A stretch of DNA of 64,000 bases from Amycolatopsis sp. 2-15 (GCF_030285625.1 NZ_CP127294.1:5612001-5676000); one strand, 5' to 3'; shown: positions 39,796 through 50,408, counted from the first letter of the stretch. Notes: generated from the sequence alone by a model not told the origin. Translations and numbers: made by a program.

Positions 39796-41775
39796 GTGCA
39801 GAGCCCGACCGCCTCCGGATCACCGACCCCCGACGTTTCGCCCGAGCTGGCCGAGCTGGCCGCCGCGTACGGCGTGGCGACCCACTACGAGAACTCCGAT
39901 CGCGTGGAAGTGCAGGTCGAGGCCGAGGTGGTGGTCGCCGTCCTCGCGCAGTTCGACGTGGACGCCTCGAGTGAGGAGTCGATCCGCCGGGCGCTGGAGG
40001 GCGTCCGCGCGGAACGGGCGTCGGCCGACCTGCCGCCCACGATCGTCGTGCGCGCCGGTGACACGCGCGAGCTGGGCCGTGAGGTCACCGTCGAGCTGGA
40101 GGACGGCACGACCCGCGCCGTCGGCACCACGCTGCCGGCCGACCTGCCGCTGGGCTGGCACCACGTCGTCGCAGGTGAGCGCCGGGTGCCGCTGGCCGTG
40201 GTTCCGGCGAAGCTGCCCGAGGTGCCCGCCGCCTGGGGCTGGATGCTGCAGCTCTACGCGCTGCACTCGGCCGGGTCGTGGGGGATGGGCGACTTCGGCG
40301 ACCTGCGGACCACCGCCACGCGCTCGGCCGCCGAGCTCGGCGCCGGCGTGCTGCTGGTCAACCCGGTGCAGGCGTTCGCGCCCGCGCACCCCGTGGAGCG
40401 CTCGCCGTACTCGCCGTCGAGCCGCCGCTTCGCGAACCCCGTGTACCTGCGGGTCACCGACACCGAGGCGTTCGCCCGGGCCGACGAGGCCACGCGCACG
40501 AAGGTACTGGCCCTGGCCCCGGACGCGGTTCCGGACCTCATCGACTACGACGCCGTGTGGGACGCCAAGCGCACGGCGCTCGAGCTGCTGCGCCCGCACC
40601 ATCCTCGGCCCGTCGAGCTCGACGGCGACCTGCGCGACTTCGCGACGTTCGGCGCGCTGGCCGAAGTGCACGGCGCCGACTGGCGCGAGTGGCCCGAGGC
40701 CCTGCGCGACCCGGCGGGCCCCGAGGTCGCCGCCGCGCGGGCCGAGCTGGCCGACCGGGTCGAGTTCCACGGCTGGCTCCAGCAGCTGTGCCACGAGCAG
40801 CTCGACGAGGTCCGCCTCGCGGCGCGCGAGGCCGGGATGACCGTCGGTGTCGTGCACGACCTGCCCGTCGGCGTGCACCCCGGCGGTGCCGACACGTGGG
40901 CGCTGCGCGACGTGTTCGCCGCCCGCGTGCGCGTGGGCGCGCCGCCCGACGCGTTCAACCAGCAGGGCCAGGACTGGAACCTCCCGCCGTGGCGGCCCGA
41001 CCGCCTCGCTGAGGCCGGGTACGCGCCGTTCCGCGACGTCATTCGCGGCGTGCTGCAGCACGCCGACGGCATCCGCGTGGACCACATCGCCGGGCTCTGG
41101 CGGCTGTGGTGGATCCCGCCGGGCGAGCCCGCCGGCCGCGGCACCTACGTGCACTACGACGCGGAGGCGATGCTCGGCGTGCTCGCCCTGGAAGCCCACC
41201 GCGCCGGCGCCGTGGTGGTCGGCGAGGACCTCGGCACGGTCGAGGAGATCGTCACCGAGACGATGCACGAGCGCGGCGTGCTCAGCTCCGCCGTGCTGTG
41301 GTTCCAGCGCGACTGGGACGCACCGGGCAAACCGTTCGTCCGCCCCGCGGACTGGGACCCGCACGCGATGGCGAGCATCTCGACCCACGACCTGCCCACC
41401 GTGTCCGGCTGGCTCGAAGCCGAGCACGTGCGTGTGCGGGCCGAGCTGGGCCTGCTCGACCGGCCCGTGGAGCAGGAGTACACCGAGGCCGCGGCCGAAC
41501 GCAGCGCGCTGCTCGACCTCGTTGCGCGCGAAGGCATCCCCGCCGACGACCCGGTGGTGGCCCTGCACACGCTCCTGGCCTCGGCGGCGTCACGCCTGGT
41601 GCTCACCTCACCCGCCGACGTGGTCGGCGAACGGCGCCAGCCCAACCTGCCCGGGACGATCGACCAGTACCCTAACTGGCGGATCCCGCTTCCCGTCACC
41701 GTCGACGGGTTCTTCGCCGACGCACGGGTGCGTGCGGCGGTCGCCCCGCTCAAGGCCGCCCGCCCGCTCCCGTGA
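39796..41775 (+). CDS. malQ: 4-alpha-glucanotransferase (amylomaltase)
   Basis: A 659-residue GH77 enzyme. The catalytic motifs are GIRVDHIAGLWRLWW (nucleophile Asp), VVGEDLGTVEE (acid/base Glu) and STHDLPTVSG (transition-state Asp). The first 140 residues form the extra N-terminal domain seen in actinobacterial and E. coli-type MalQ. It transfers alpha-1,4-glucan segments between chains and releases glucose in the cytosol. It opens the alpha-glucan island and probably recycles short maltodextrins left by GlgX. The GTG at 39796 gives a start MQSPTASG; a long in-frame extension upstream lies inside the peptidase gene in another frame and is not real. Confidence 0.93.
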   Translation: MQSPTASGSPTPDVSPELAELAAAYGVATHYENSDRVEVQVEAEVVVAVLAQFDVDASSEESIRRALEGVRAERASADLPPTIVVRAGDTRELGREVTVELEDGTTRAVGTTLPADLPLGWHHVVAGERRVPLAVVPAKLPEVPAAWGWMLQLYALHSAGSWGMGDFGDLRTTATRSAAELGAGVLLVNPVQAFAPAHPVERSPYSPSSRRFANPVYLRVTDTEAFARADEATRTKVLALAPDAVPDLIDYDAVWDAKRTALELLRPHHPRPVELDGDLRDFATFGALAEVHGADWREWPEALRDPAGPEVAAARAELADRVEFHGWLQQLCHEQLDEVRLAAREAGMTVGVVHDLPVGVHPGGADTWALRDVFAARVRVGAPPDAFNQQGQDWNLPPWRPDRLAEAGYAPFRDVIRGVLQHADGIRVDHIAGLWRLWWIPPGEPAGRGTYVHYDAEAMLGVLALEAHRAGAVVVGEDLGTVEEIVTETMHERGVLSSAVLWFQRDWDAPGKPFVRPADWDPHAMASISTHDLPTVSGWLEAEHVRVRAELGLLDRPVEQEYTEAAAERSALLDLVAREGIPADDPVVALHTLLASAASRLVLTSPADVVGERRQPNLPGTIDQYPNWRIPLPVTVDGFFADARVRAAVAPLKAARPLP

Positions 41776-41781
41776 TCGCCC

Positions 41782-41812
41782 GGGCCGGCCTTCGTGGTTC
41801 GAGACCCGGCCC
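41782..41812 (+). terminator. Weak hairpin after malQ
   Basis: GGGCCGG (41782-41788) can pair with CCGGCCC (41806-41812). It is a short stem with a 17-base loop, 7 bases past the malQ stop. Confidence 0.3.
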
Positions 41813-41873
41813 CGCGGGTAAGTCAGTCTTCCCCGAGTAATCCGACAAACCGATGTCCCCCAAGGAGAGTCCC

Positions 41874-44003
41874 GTGCGTCCCTGGCCCGGAAGGCCCTAC
41901 CCGCTCGGCGCCACCTACGACGGGGTGGGCACGAACTTCGCTCTGTTCTCCGAAGTCGCCGAGTACGTGGAGCTGTGCCTGTTCGACGAGGACGGCACGG
42001 AAACGCGCTCGCGCCTGGAAGAGGTCGACGGGTTCGTCCACCACGGCTACCTGCTCGGCATCGGTCCCGGCCAGCGCTACGGCTTCCGCGTGCACGGCCC
42101 GTACGACCCCGAGCGTGGCCTGCGCTGCAACCCGAACAAGGTCCTGATCGACCCGTACGCCAAGGCGCTTTCGCGCGGCGTCGACTGGTCGGAGGCGCTG
42201 TTCGGGTACGAGTTCGAGTTCCCGGAACAGCGCAACGACCAGGACTCGGCCGGGCACGTGCCGTACTCGCTGGTGGTGAGCCCGTTCTTCGACTGGGCCA
42301 ACGACCGCGCGCCGCGCACACCCTACCACGAGACCGTGATCTACGAGGCGCACGTGCGCGGCATGACGATGACGCACCCGTTCGTGCCCGACCGCCTGCG
42401 CGGCACGTACGCCGGGCTCGCGCACCCGGCCGTGATCGAGCACCTGAAGAAGCTCGGCGTCACGGCGGTGGAGCTCATGCCGGTGCACCAGTTCGTGACC
42501 GACCACGGCCTGGACCAGAAGGGCCTGCGCAACTACTGGGGCTACAACACCATCGGCTTCTTCGCGCCCCACGACGCCTACGCGGCGATGCCGGGCCAGG
42601 GCGGGCAGGTGCAGGAGTTCAAGGGCATGGTCCGCGCCCTGCACGAGGCCAACATCGAGGTGATCCTCGACGTCGTCTACAACCACACCGCGGAGGGCAA
42701 CCACCTCGGCCCGACGCTGTCCATGCGCGGCATCGACAACGAGGCCTACTACCGGCTGGTCGAGGACGAGCCGCAGTACTACATGGACTACACGGGCACG
42801 GGCAACTCGCTCAACGTCCGCAATCCGCACACGTTGCAGCTGATCATGGACTCGCTGCGCTACTGGGTCACCGAGATGCACGTGGACGGGTTCCGCTTCG
42901 ACCTCGCCTCCGCGCTGGCGCGCGAGTTCTACGACGTCGACCGCCTGTCCACGTTCTTCGAGCTCGTGCAGCAGGACCCGATCGTGAGCCAGGTCAAGCT
43001 CATCGCCGAGCCGTGGGACGTCGGCCCCGGCGGGTACCAGGTGGGCAACTTCCCGCCACTGTGGACGGAGTGGAACGGGCAGTACCGCGACACCGTGCGC
43101 GACTTCTGGCGCGGCGAGCCGTCGACGCTGGGGGAGTTCGCCTCCCGCATCACGGGTTCGTCGGACCTGTACCAGGACGACGGCCGCCGGCCGTTCGCGT
43201 CGATCAACTTCGTCACCGCGCACGACGGCTTCACGCTCGAGGACCTGGTTTCCTACAACGAGAAGCACAACGAAGCCAACGGCGAGGAAAACCGCGACGG
43301 CGCCGACGACAACCGGTCGTGGAACTGCGGCGTGGAGGGCCCGACCACCGACGAGGAGGTCCTCGCGCTGCGCGCCCGCCAGCGCCGCAACCTGCTCGCC
43401 ACCGTGCTGCTGTCCCAGGGTGTGCCGATGCTGCTGCACGGCGACGAGCTGGGCCGCACGCAGCAGGGCAACAACAACGCCTACTGTCAGGACTCCGAAC
43501 TGTCCTGGATGGACTGGGCGCTCGCGAAGGAGAACGCCGACCTCGTCGAGTTCACCGCGGCGCTCACGGCGTTCCGCAAGGCGCACCCGGTCTTCCGGCG
43601 CCGCCGGTTCTTCCAGGGCAAGCCGGTGCGCAAGGGTGAGGAGCTCGGCGACATCGCCTGGTTCACCCCGGCCGGCGAGGAGATGACCGAGCAGAACTGG
43701 GACGACGGCTTCGGCAAGTCCGTGGTCATCTTCCTCAACGGCGAGGGCATCTCCGACCTCGACCCGCGGGGCATGGCCGTGGTCGACGAGTCGTTCCTGC
43801 TCGCGTTCAACGCGCACTACGAGGACATCGCGATGACCTTGCCCGCCAACGGGTACGGCACGGAGTGGACGGTTGTCGTCGACACGGCCACCGGTCAGGT
43901 CGGACAGTCCGATGTGGACCCGGTGCCGGGCGGGGGCAAGCACACGCTCGCCGCGCGGTCGCTCGTGGTACTGCAGCGCACCGGCCGGGAGGAGCAGGAG
44001 TGA
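41874..44003 (+). CDS. glgX: Glycogen debranching enzyme GlgX (first copy)
   Basis: A 709-residue GH13 isoamylase-type enzyme with an N-terminal CBM48 domain (PLGATYDGVGTNFALFSEVA). Catalytic residues are in GFRFDLAS (Asp), IAEPWDV (Glu) and TAHDGF (Asp); RNYWGYN and the YNEKHNEANGE loop are GlgX hallmarks. It removes alpha-1,6 branches from phosphorylase-limit glycogen and feeds linear chains to TreY or MalQ. I chose GTG 41874 because AAGGAG sits six bases upstream; ATG 41853 would add seven residues. Its stop overlaps the treY start (GTGA), so debranching and trehalose synthesis are coupled. Confidence 0.95.
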   Translation: MRPWPGRPYPLGATYDGVGTNFALFSEVAEYVELCLFDEDGTETRSRLEEVDGFVHHGYLLGIGPGQRYGFRVHGPYDPERGLRCNPNKVLIDPYAKALSRGVDWSEALFGYEFEFPEQRNDQDSAGHVPYSLVVSPFFDWANDRAPRTPYHETVIYEAHVRGMTMTHPFVPDRLRGTYAGLAHPAVIEHLKKLGVTAVELMPVHQFVTDHGLDQKGLRNYWGYNTIGFFAPHDAYAAMPGQGGQVQEFKGMVRALHEANIEVILDVVYNHTAEGNHLGPTLSMRGIDNEAYYRLVEDEPQYYMDYTGTGNSLNVRNPHTLQLIMDSLRYWVTEMHVDGFRFDLASALAREFYDVDRLSTFFELVQQDPIVSQVKLIAEPWDVGPGGYQVGNFPPLWTEWNGQYRDTVRDFWRGEPSTLGEFASRITGSSDLYQDDGRRPFASINFVTAHDGFTLEDLVSYNEKHNEANGEENRDGADDNRSWNCGVEGPTTDEEVLALRARQRRNLLATVLLSQGVPMLLHGDELGRTQQGNNNAYCQDSELSWMDWALAKENADLVEFTAALTAFRKAHPVFRRRRFFQGKPVRKGEELGDIAWFTPAGEEMTEQNWDDGFGKSVVIFLNGEGISDLDPRGMAVVDESFLLAFNAHYEDIAMTLPANGYGTEWTVVVDTATGQVGQSDVDPVPGGGKHTLAARSLVVLQRTGREEQE

Positions 44004-46294
44004 GCGCGCCGTCCTCGACCTACCGGGTGCAGCTGCGCCCGGAGTTCACCTTCACCGACGCCGCCGGGATCGTCGACTACCTGCGCTCGCTCGGCGCGGG
44101 CGCGCTCTACGCGTCGCCGGTGCTGGACGCGACGACCGGCTCCACCCACGGCTACGACGTGGTCGACCCGACCCGCGCGCGGCCGGAGCTCGGCGGCGAG
44201 GAAGCCCGGCAGGTGCTGGTCGCGCGGCTGGCCTCCGCCGGGCTCACACTCGTGGTCGACATCGTGCCGAACCACATGTCGGTCGAGGTCCCGAAGCTCA
44301 ACCGCTGGTGGTGGGACGTGCTCCGCCACGGGCAGGCGTCCGAGCACGCGGGCTTCTTCGACATCGACTGGAGCCGCGGCAAGGTGCTGCTGCCCGTGCT
44401 GGGCGAGGACGCGGCCGTCGCCGAGCTGACCGTGGACGGCTCTGGTGACGACGCCGAGCTCGCCTACTACGACCACCGCTTCCCGATCGCGCCCGGCACC
44501 GGCGAGGGCACGCCGCAGGAAGTGCACGCGCGCCAGAACTACGAGCTCGTCGGCTGGCGCCGCGGCAATGCCGAGCTGAACTACCGCCGCTTCTTCGACA
44601 TCACGAACCTCGCGGCCGTCACGGTCGAGAAGGCCGAGGTGTTCGCCGAGACCCACGGCGAGGTGCTGCGCTGGGTGGCCGACGGCGATGTCACCGGCCT
44701 GCGCGTGGACCACCCGGACGGCCTGGCCGACCCCGGCGGCTATCTGCGGCGGCTGCGCGAGGGCGCGCCCGACGCGTGGCTGGTCGTGGAGAAGATCCTG
44801 CATCCGGGCGAGGCGCTGCCGCAGAGCTGGCCCGTCGACGGCACTACCGGCTACGACGCGCTGAACGAGATCACCGGAGTGTTCGTGGACCCGGCCGCGA
44901 AGCCGGCGTTCACGCGGCTCGCGGGCGAGCTGGGCGGGCGCACCGACTACCTCGCCGTGGAAGAGGAAGCGCGGCGCCTGGTCACCGACCGGATCCTGGT
45001 GGCCGAGGTGCACCGGATCGCGGCCCTGGTCGACGGCGTCGAGCCGGAAGCCGCGCGGGCCGCCGTGGCCGAGGTGATGATCGCCTTCGGCGTCTACCGC
45101 TCGTACCTGCCGGAGGGCGCCGCCGAGTGGACGGGTGCCGTCGAGCGCGCGCGGTCGCGCCGGCCCGACCTCTGCGAAGCCCTGACCGCGCTGGACACAC
45201 AGGTCCGCGCGCAACCCGGCGGCGAGCTGGCGACGCGCGTCCAGCAGACGTCCGGCATGGTCGTGGCCAAGGGCACCGAGGACACCACCTTCTACCGCTT
45301 CACCCGCTTCGCCGCGCTCAACGAGGTCGGCGGCGACCCGGACCGGTTCGGGCTCGCCCCCGCGGAGTTCCACCGGCTCGCCGCGGGCCGCGCCGCCGGA
45401 CGCCCGGCGAGCATGACCACGCTGACCACGCACGACACCAAACGCTCGGAGGACACGCGGGCGCGGCAGGCGGCGTTGTCCGAGCTGGCCGACGAGTTCG
45501 GCGACGCCGTGCGCCGCTGGACGAAGCGGCGCGGCATCGACGAGCCGGCGCTGAACCTGCTGGCCTGGCAGACCCTCGTGGGTGCCTGGCCGATCGCGCC
45601 CGAGCGCCTGCGCGACTACCTCGACAAGGCGGCCAAGGAGTCGAAGCTCCGCACCACCTGGACCGACCACGACGAGGCGTTCGAGCAGGCCGTCGCCGCG
45701 TGGCCCGACCAGGTGCTGGGCGACGCCGAGCTGGTGGCCGAGGTCGAGGAGTTCGTCGGGAAGCTGCGCGGGCCCGGCTGGGTGAACTCGCTGGGCCAGA
45801 AGCTGGTGCAGCTGGCCGCGCCGGGCGTGCCCGACGTCTACCAGGGCACCGAGCTGTGGGACTTCTCGCTCGTGGACCCGGACAACCGGCGCGAGGTCGA
45901 CTACGGCGTGCGCCGCGAAATCCTCGAGCGCGTGATCGCCGGCGAACAGCCGGAGGTCGACGAAACCGGTGCCGCGAAGCTGCTCGTGGTCCACCGGACG
46001 CTGACGCTGCGGCGCGAACGGCCCGAGCTGTTCACCGGCTACCGCGCGCTGGAGGCCGAGGGCGCGGCCGCCGGGCACCTGCTGGCGTTCCAGCGCGGCG
46101 AAAACCTCGCGGTCGCAGTGACGCGGTTGCCCGTCGGGCTCGAGCAGGCCGGCGGCTGGCGCGACACCGTGCTGCCGCTGACCTCTGGCGTGTGGACCGA
46201 CGTGCTCACCGGTCGCGCCGTCGGCGACGCACCGTCGGCCGCGGCGCTGTTCGACCGGTACCCGGTGGCTCTTCTGGTGCGAGGGGATTGCTGA
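44000..46294 (+). CDS. treY: Malto-oligosyltrehalose synthase
   Basis: A 764-residue GH13 enzyme. STYRVQLRPEFTFTDAA at the start, then GSTHGYDVVD, the catalytic GLRVDHPDGLADPGGYL, WLVVEKIL and TTHDTKRSEDTR motifs are diagnostic of TreY. It converts the reducing-end linkage of a maltodextrin into an alpha,alpha-1,1 trehalose unit by intramolecular transfer. GTG start overlaps the glgX stop. treZ begins directly after its TGA with no gap (TGA ATG at 46292-46297). The three genes therefore make one coupled glycogen-to-trehalose unit. Confidence 0.95.
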   Translation: MSAPSSTYRVQLRPEFTFTDAAGIVDYLRSLGAGALYASPVLDATTGSTHGYDVVDPTRARPELGGEEARQVLVARLASAGLTLVVDIVPNHMSVEVPKLNRWWWDVLRHGQASEHAGFFDIDWSRGKVLLPVLGEDAAVAELTVDGSGDDAELAYYDHRFPIAPGTGEGTPQEVHARQNYELVGWRRGNAELNYRRFFDITNLAAVTVEKAEVFAETHGEVLRWVADGDVTGLRVDHPDGLADPGGYLRRLREGAPDAWLVVEKILHPGEALPQSWPVDGTTGYDALNEITGVFVDPAAKPAFTRLAGELGGRTDYLAVEEEARRLVTDRILVAEVHRIAALVDGVEPEAARAAVAEVMIAFGVYRSYLPEGAAEWTGAVERARSRRPDLCEALTALDTQVRAQPGGELATRVQQTSGMVVAKGTEDTTFYRFTRFAALNEVGGDPDRFGLAPAEFHRLAAGRAAGRPASMTTLTTHDTKRSEDTRARQAALSELADEFGDAVRRWTKRRGIDEPALNLLAWQTLVGAWPIAPERLRDYLDKAAKESKLRTTWTDHDEAFEQAVAAWPDQVLGDAELVAEVEEFVGKLRGPGWVNSLGQKLVQLAAPGVPDVYQGTELWDFSLVDPDNRREVDYGVRREILERVIAGEQPEVDETGAAKLLVVHRTLTLRRERPELFTGYRALEAEGAAAGHLLAFQRGENLAVAVTRLPVGLEQAGGWRDTVLPLTSGVWTDVLTGRAVGDAPSAAALFDRYPVALLVRGDC

Positions 46295-48016
46295 ATGTTC
46301 ACCGTGTGGGCGCCCGCCGCGAACCGTGTGCGGGTGCGTGTCGACGGCGCTGACCACGAGATGAGCCGGGCCACGGGCGGCTGGTGGCAGGCCGACGTCA
46401 CGGGCACCGACTACGCGTTCCTCCTCGGCGACGACGAGAAACCGCTGCCGGACCCGCGTTCGCTGCGCCAGCCGGCCGGCGTCCACGAGGCTTCTCGTGC
46501 GTACGACCACGCCGAGTTCGAGTGGACCGACGGCGCGTGGACGGGCCGCCAGCTGCCCGGAGGTGTCGTCTACGAGCTGCACCTGGGCACCTTCACCGAC
46601 GGCGGCACGTTCGACTCGGCGATCGAGCGGCTCGGCCACCTCGTGGACCTCGGCATCACGCACGTCGAGCTGCTGCCGGTGAACTCGTTCGACGGCACAG
46701 CCGGGTGGGGCTACGACGGCGTGCTGTGGGGCGCGGTGCACGAGCCCTACGGCGGGCCGGACGGCCTCAAGCGCTTCGTCGACGCGTGCCACGCCCGCGG
46801 CCTCGCCGTGGTGCTGGACGTGGTCTACAACCACCTCGGCCCGTCGGGCGCCTACCTCGACCGCTTCGGCCCGTACTTCGCCGGGCACACCGACTGGGGC
46901 GCGGGCCTCAACCTCGACGGCCCGGGCTCCGACGAGGTGCGCCGTTACGTGCTCGACAACGCGCTGGGCTGGCTGCGCGACTTCCACGTGGACGCGCTGC
47001 GGCTCGACGCCGTGCACGCGCTGGTGGACAAACGCGCCGTGCACCTGCTGGAGGAGCTGGCCACCGAGGTCGGCGAGCTGTCCGCGGCACTGCGTCGCCC
47101 GCTCACCCTGATCGCCGAGTCGGACCAGAACGACCCGCGGCTCGTCACCCCGCGTGAAGGCAGTGGCTACGGTGTGCACGCGCAGTGGTCCGACGACCTG
47201 CACCACACGCTGCACGTGCGCATCACCGGTGAGACCACGGGCTACTACGCCGACTTCGCCGCGCCGGGCGCGCTCGCGAAGACGCTGCGCGAGGCGTTCT
47301 TCCACGCCGGCACGTGGTCGTCGTTCCGCGAACGCACCCACGGCCGCCCGGTCGACACGCGCAAGGTGCCGGGCCACCGGTTCCTCGCGTACCTGCAGAA
47401 CCACGACCAGATCGGCAACCGCGCCACCGGCGACCGGCTCTCGGCCACCGTCGCGCCCGGGAAAATCGCGGCCGCGGCCGCGGTGGTGTTCTGCTCGCCG
47501 TACACACCGATGGTGTTCATGGGCGAGGAGTGGGCGGCGAGCACGCCGTGGCAGTTTTTCGCCTCCTTCCCGGACGCCAAGCTGGCCGAGGCCGTGCGCA
47601 CGGGCCGGCGGCGCGAGTTCGGCCGCCACGGCTGGGGCGAGGCCGACGTGCCGGACCCGATGGACCCGGCGACCGTCGCGCGCTCGCGGCTCGACTGGAC
47701 CGAGCCGGAGCAGCCGGCGCACCAGGAGGTGCTGCGGACCTACCGCACGCTGATCCGGCTGCGCCGCGAACGGCCCGAGCTGGCCAACCCGAATCTCGAC
47801 GGATTCGTCGTGCGGGCGGCACCGGACGATTCGTGGCTCGTGCTGCACCGCGGCGCACTGAGGCTCGTCTGCAACTTCGGCGAAACCACGGCGACCGTCC
47901 CACTGGCCGGGACGCCGGGGGAGGTCCTGGCGTCCTGGGACACTCCGGAGTTCGACCATGCCGGTGAATCCGTGCGGTTGCCTCCCGCGTCTTTCGTGCT
48001 GGTGGCCACCTCCTGA
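46295..48016 (+). CDS. treZ: Malto-oligosyltrehalose trehalohydrolase
   Basis: A 573-residue GH13 enzyme with an N-terminal E-set domain (MFTVWAPAANRVRVRVDG). Catalytic motifs are HVDALRLDAVHALVD (Asp), LIAESDQNDPRL (Glu) and LQNHDQIGNRA (Asp). VYELHLGTFT and GWGYDGVLWGAVHEPYGGP are typical of TreZ. It hydrolyses the bond next to the trehalosyl end made by TreY, releasing free trehalose. The ATG directly follows the treY stop; the ribosome probably reinitiates. The next gene, a second glgX, has its own upstream region. Confidence 0.95.
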   Translation: MFTVWAPAANRVRVRVDGADHEMSRATGGWWQADVTGTDYAFLLGDDEKPLPDPRSLRQPAGVHEASRAYDHAEFEWTDGAWTGRQLPGGVVYELHLGTFTDGGTFDSAIERLGHLVDLGITHVELLPVNSFDGTAGWGYDGVLWGAVHEPYGGPDGLKRFVDACHARGLAVVLDVVYNHLGPSGAYLDRFGPYFAGHTDWGAGLNLDGPGSDEVRRYVLDNALGWLRDFHVDALRLDAVHALVDKRAVHLLEELATEVGELSAALRRPLTLIAESDQNDPRLVTPREGSGYGVHAQWSDDLHHTLHVRITGETTGYYADFAAPGALAKTLREAFFHAGTWSSFRERTHGRPVDTRKVPGHRFLAYLQNHDQIGNRATGDRLSATVAPGKIAAAAAVVFCSPYTPMVFMGEEWAASTPWQFFASFPDAKLAEAVRTGRRREFGRHGWGEADVPDPMDPATVARSRLDWTEPEQPAHQEVLRTYRTLIRLRRERPELANPNLDGFVVRAAPDDSWLVLHRGALRLVCNFGETTATVPLAGTPGEVLASWDTPEFDHAGESVRLPPASFVLVATS

Positions 48017-48041
48017 CCGGCGTTTACGCGGGAAATCCGGC

Positions 48042-48057
48042 ACTTTCCCCGGAAAGT
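48042..48057. promoter_or_regulatory. Inverted repeat upstream of the second glgX
   Basis: ACTTTCC-CC-GGAAAGT, 7-bp perfect arms with a 2-base spacer, in the 92-base gap between treZ and glgX2. The form fits a dimeric operator; no regulator is identified. Confidence 0.35.
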
Positions 48058-48108
48058 TCAGCCGGGTAGCCGGACCCGCGGGACCGGCCGGTTTGGGAGG
48101 ATCTCCCC

Positions 48109-50256
48109 ATGGCAACACGACCCGCTTCCGACACCCAGGTCCTGGCCGGCCGCCCCTTTCCGCTCGGCGCTCACCCGGAAGCCGGAGGGGTGCGGTTCGC
48201 CGTCACCTCGGCGGTGGCCGACGCCGTGGAGGTCTGCCTCCTCGGTGACGACGGCACCGAGCGCCGGATCGAGCTGACCGAGCGGACGTTCGGCGTGTGG
48301 CACGGGCTGGTCCCGGGCGTCACGCCGGGGCAGCGCTACGGCTACCGCGTGCACGGCCCGTACGACCCTGGGCGAGGGCTTCGCTGCAACCCGGCGAAGC
48401 TGCTCGTGGACCCATATGCGCACCGGATCAGCGGCCGGCTGACCGACCTCACGGTCGCGCAGGGCTTCGTGGGCGACCCGGACCGCGGTCCCGCGTCCAC
48501 TGTGGACTCACTCGGCAGCGTGCCGCTCTCGGTGGTCACCTCTCCCGGCGGGCCGGACACGGGCGTCAAGCCCGAGGTGCCGTTCGAGGAGTCGGTGATC
48601 TACGAGCTGCACGTGAAGGGGTTCACCGAGCTGCACCCGTTCATCCCGGAAGCGTTGCGCGGCACCTACCTGGGGCTCGCGCACCCGGTGGCGATCGAGC
48701 ACCTCACGCGGCTCGGCGTGACCACAGTGGAGCTGCTGCCGGTGCACGCGTTCGCCGACGAGCCGTCGCTGGTGCTCGCGGGCCGGCACAACTACTGGGG
48801 CTACTCGCCGCTGGGTTACTTCGCGCCGCACCCGGGATACGCGAGCGAACCGGGCCGGGAGATCGAGGAGTTCCGGACGATGGTGGCGGCGCTGCACGCG
48901 GCCAACATCGAGGTGATCGTCGACGTCGTCTTCAACCACACCTGCGAGGGCGGGCCCGACGGGCCCACGCTGTTCCTGCGCGGGCTCGACGCGCCGGCGT
49001 ACTACCTGCACACCAAGCGCGGGCAGATGGCCGACATCACCGGCTGCGGCAACACGCTCGACTCGGGCTCGCCGACCGTGGTCCGGCTCGTCACCGACTC
49101 GCTGCGGTACTGGACGCAGGAACTCGGCGTCGACGGCTTCCGGTTCGACCTCGCGAGCACGCTGGGCCGGCCGAACGGCGGCATGTTCGACCGCGACTCC
49201 ACCATGCTCACCGCCATCACCACCGACCCGGTGCTGTCGCGGTGCAAGCTCATCGCCGAGCCGTGGGACGCGACGGGGGAGGGCTACCGCGTCGGCGACT
49301 TCGGCGCGCAGTGGGCCGAGTGGAACGGGCGTTACCGCGACACCCTGCGCGACTTCTGGCGTGGTGTCACGGGCGTGCGCGACCTCGCGTTCCGCCTGTC
49401 GGGTTCTTCGGACCTCTACGACCACAACCTGCGCCGGCCGTGGCAGTCGATCAACTTCGTGACCGCGCACGACGGCTTCACGTTGCGGGATCTGGTGTCC
49501 TACAACGAAAAGCACAACGAGGACAACGGCGAGGACAACCGCGACGGAACCACCGACAACCGCTCGTGGAACCACGGCGTGGAGGGCGAGACCGACGACC
49601 AGGCGATCGTCGCTTTGCGCACCCGGCAGGCCCGCAACCTCTTCGCCACGCTGCTGCTGTCCACCGGTACGCCGATGTTCGTCGCGGGCGACGAGTTGTG
49701 GCGGACCCAGGGCGGCAACAACAACGCCTACTGCCTCGACGACGAGACGTCGTGGGTCGACTGGACTCCTTCGGCCGCGTCGGAGCCGATGCTCGCCTTC
49801 GCCCGGCGCGTGGTGCGGATCCGCGCGAGCAGCCCCGCGCTGCGCCAGCCGGAGTTCTTCGAAGGCCGCACCACGCCCACCGGCAAACCGGACCTCATCT
49901 GGTTCCGGCCCGACGGCGAGGAGTTCGACGAGATCGACTGGTTCGACGAGAGCCGCCGCACGCTGTGCATGTGGATCGACGGGTCCAACTCCCAGGCCCG
50001 CAACCGCGAGGGCGAGCTCGTCACCGACCACTCGTGGCTGCTGATTCTGCACGCCGGCGAGGATGATGTGGAGGTGGTGCTGCCCGGACCCGAGTACGGC
50101 GCCACCTACAAACCCACGCTGGACACGGGCACGGCCGACGGCAGCCCCGCCTACGTCGGGGTGCTGGAACCGAAGACCCGCATCGTCGTGGCGGCGCGGT
50201 CGTTGCAGCTGCTCCGAGCGCCGCGGGACTTCGTGTCGGGCCCCCAGCCGCTTTAG
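48109..50256 (+). CDS. glgX: Glycogen debranching enzyme GlgX (second copy)
   Basis: A 715-residue GH13 isoamylase-type enzyme, paralogous to the gene at 41874. It has the CBM48 domain ([18 protein letters not shown]) and the same catalytic motifs: GFRFDLAST (Asp), [12 protein letters not shown] (Glu) and [10 protein letters not shown] (Asp). [34 protein letters not shown] near the C-terminus is also conserved. Sequence differences around the substrate cleft ([15 protein letters not shown] in place of the YMDYTGTGN region) suggest a different preferred branch length. ATG with GGGAGGA upstream and a separate promoter region with a palindrome, so it may be regulated apart from glgX-treYZ. Confidence 0.93.
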   Translation: MATRPASDTQVLAGRPFPLGAHPEAGGVRFAVTSAVADAVEVCLLGDDGTERRIELTERTFGVWHGLVPGVTPGQRYGYRVHGPYDPGRGLRCNPAKLLVDPYAHRISGRLTDLTVAQGFVGDPDRGPASTVDSLGSVPLSVVTSPGGPDTGVKPEVPFEESVIYELHVKGFTELHPFIPEALRGTYLGLAHPVAIEHLTRLGVTTVELLPVHAFADEPSLVLAGRHNYWGYSPLGYFAPHPGYASEPGREIEEFRTMVAALHAANIEVIVDVVFNHTCEGGPDGPTLFLRGLDAPAYYLHTKRGQMADITGCGNTLDSGSPTVVRLVTDSLRYWTQELGVDGFRFDLASTLGRPNGGMFDRDSTMLTAITTDPVLSRCKLIAEPWDATGEGYRVGDFGAQWAEWNGRYRDTLRDFWRGVTGVRDLAFRLSGSSDLYDHNLRRPWQSINFVTAHDGFTLRDLVSYNEKHNEDNGEDNRDGTTDNRSWNHGVEGETDDQAIVALRTRQARNLFATLLLSTGTPMFVAGDELWRTQGGNNNAYCLDDETSWVDWTPSAASEPMLAFARRVVRIRASSPALRQPEFFEGRTTPTGKPDLIWFRPDGEEFDEIDWFDESRRTLCMWIDGSNSQARNREGELVTDHSWLLILHAGEDDVEVVLPGPEYGATYKPTLDTGTADGSPAYVGVLEPKTRIVVAARSLQLLRAPRDFVSGPQPL

Positions 50257-50408
50257 CGCGGGGGTCCGGCGGTCCCGAGGTGCATCGATCAAGAGGTTTC
50301 GCAGAAATCGGTCAAGAGATCACTCTCACCCCGGATCGCCGGAATCCCCCTCGTCATCCGGATCGTTGGATGCTGAAATCCAGCGTGGCTATCCCCGAGG
50401 AGAAGTGC

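Noticed and set aside
43895..48118. 1407-residue minus-strand frame opposite treY and treZ
   Set aside because: Antisense shadow of two genes with complete catalytic motifs; His/Arg/Val-rich composition mirrors their codons.
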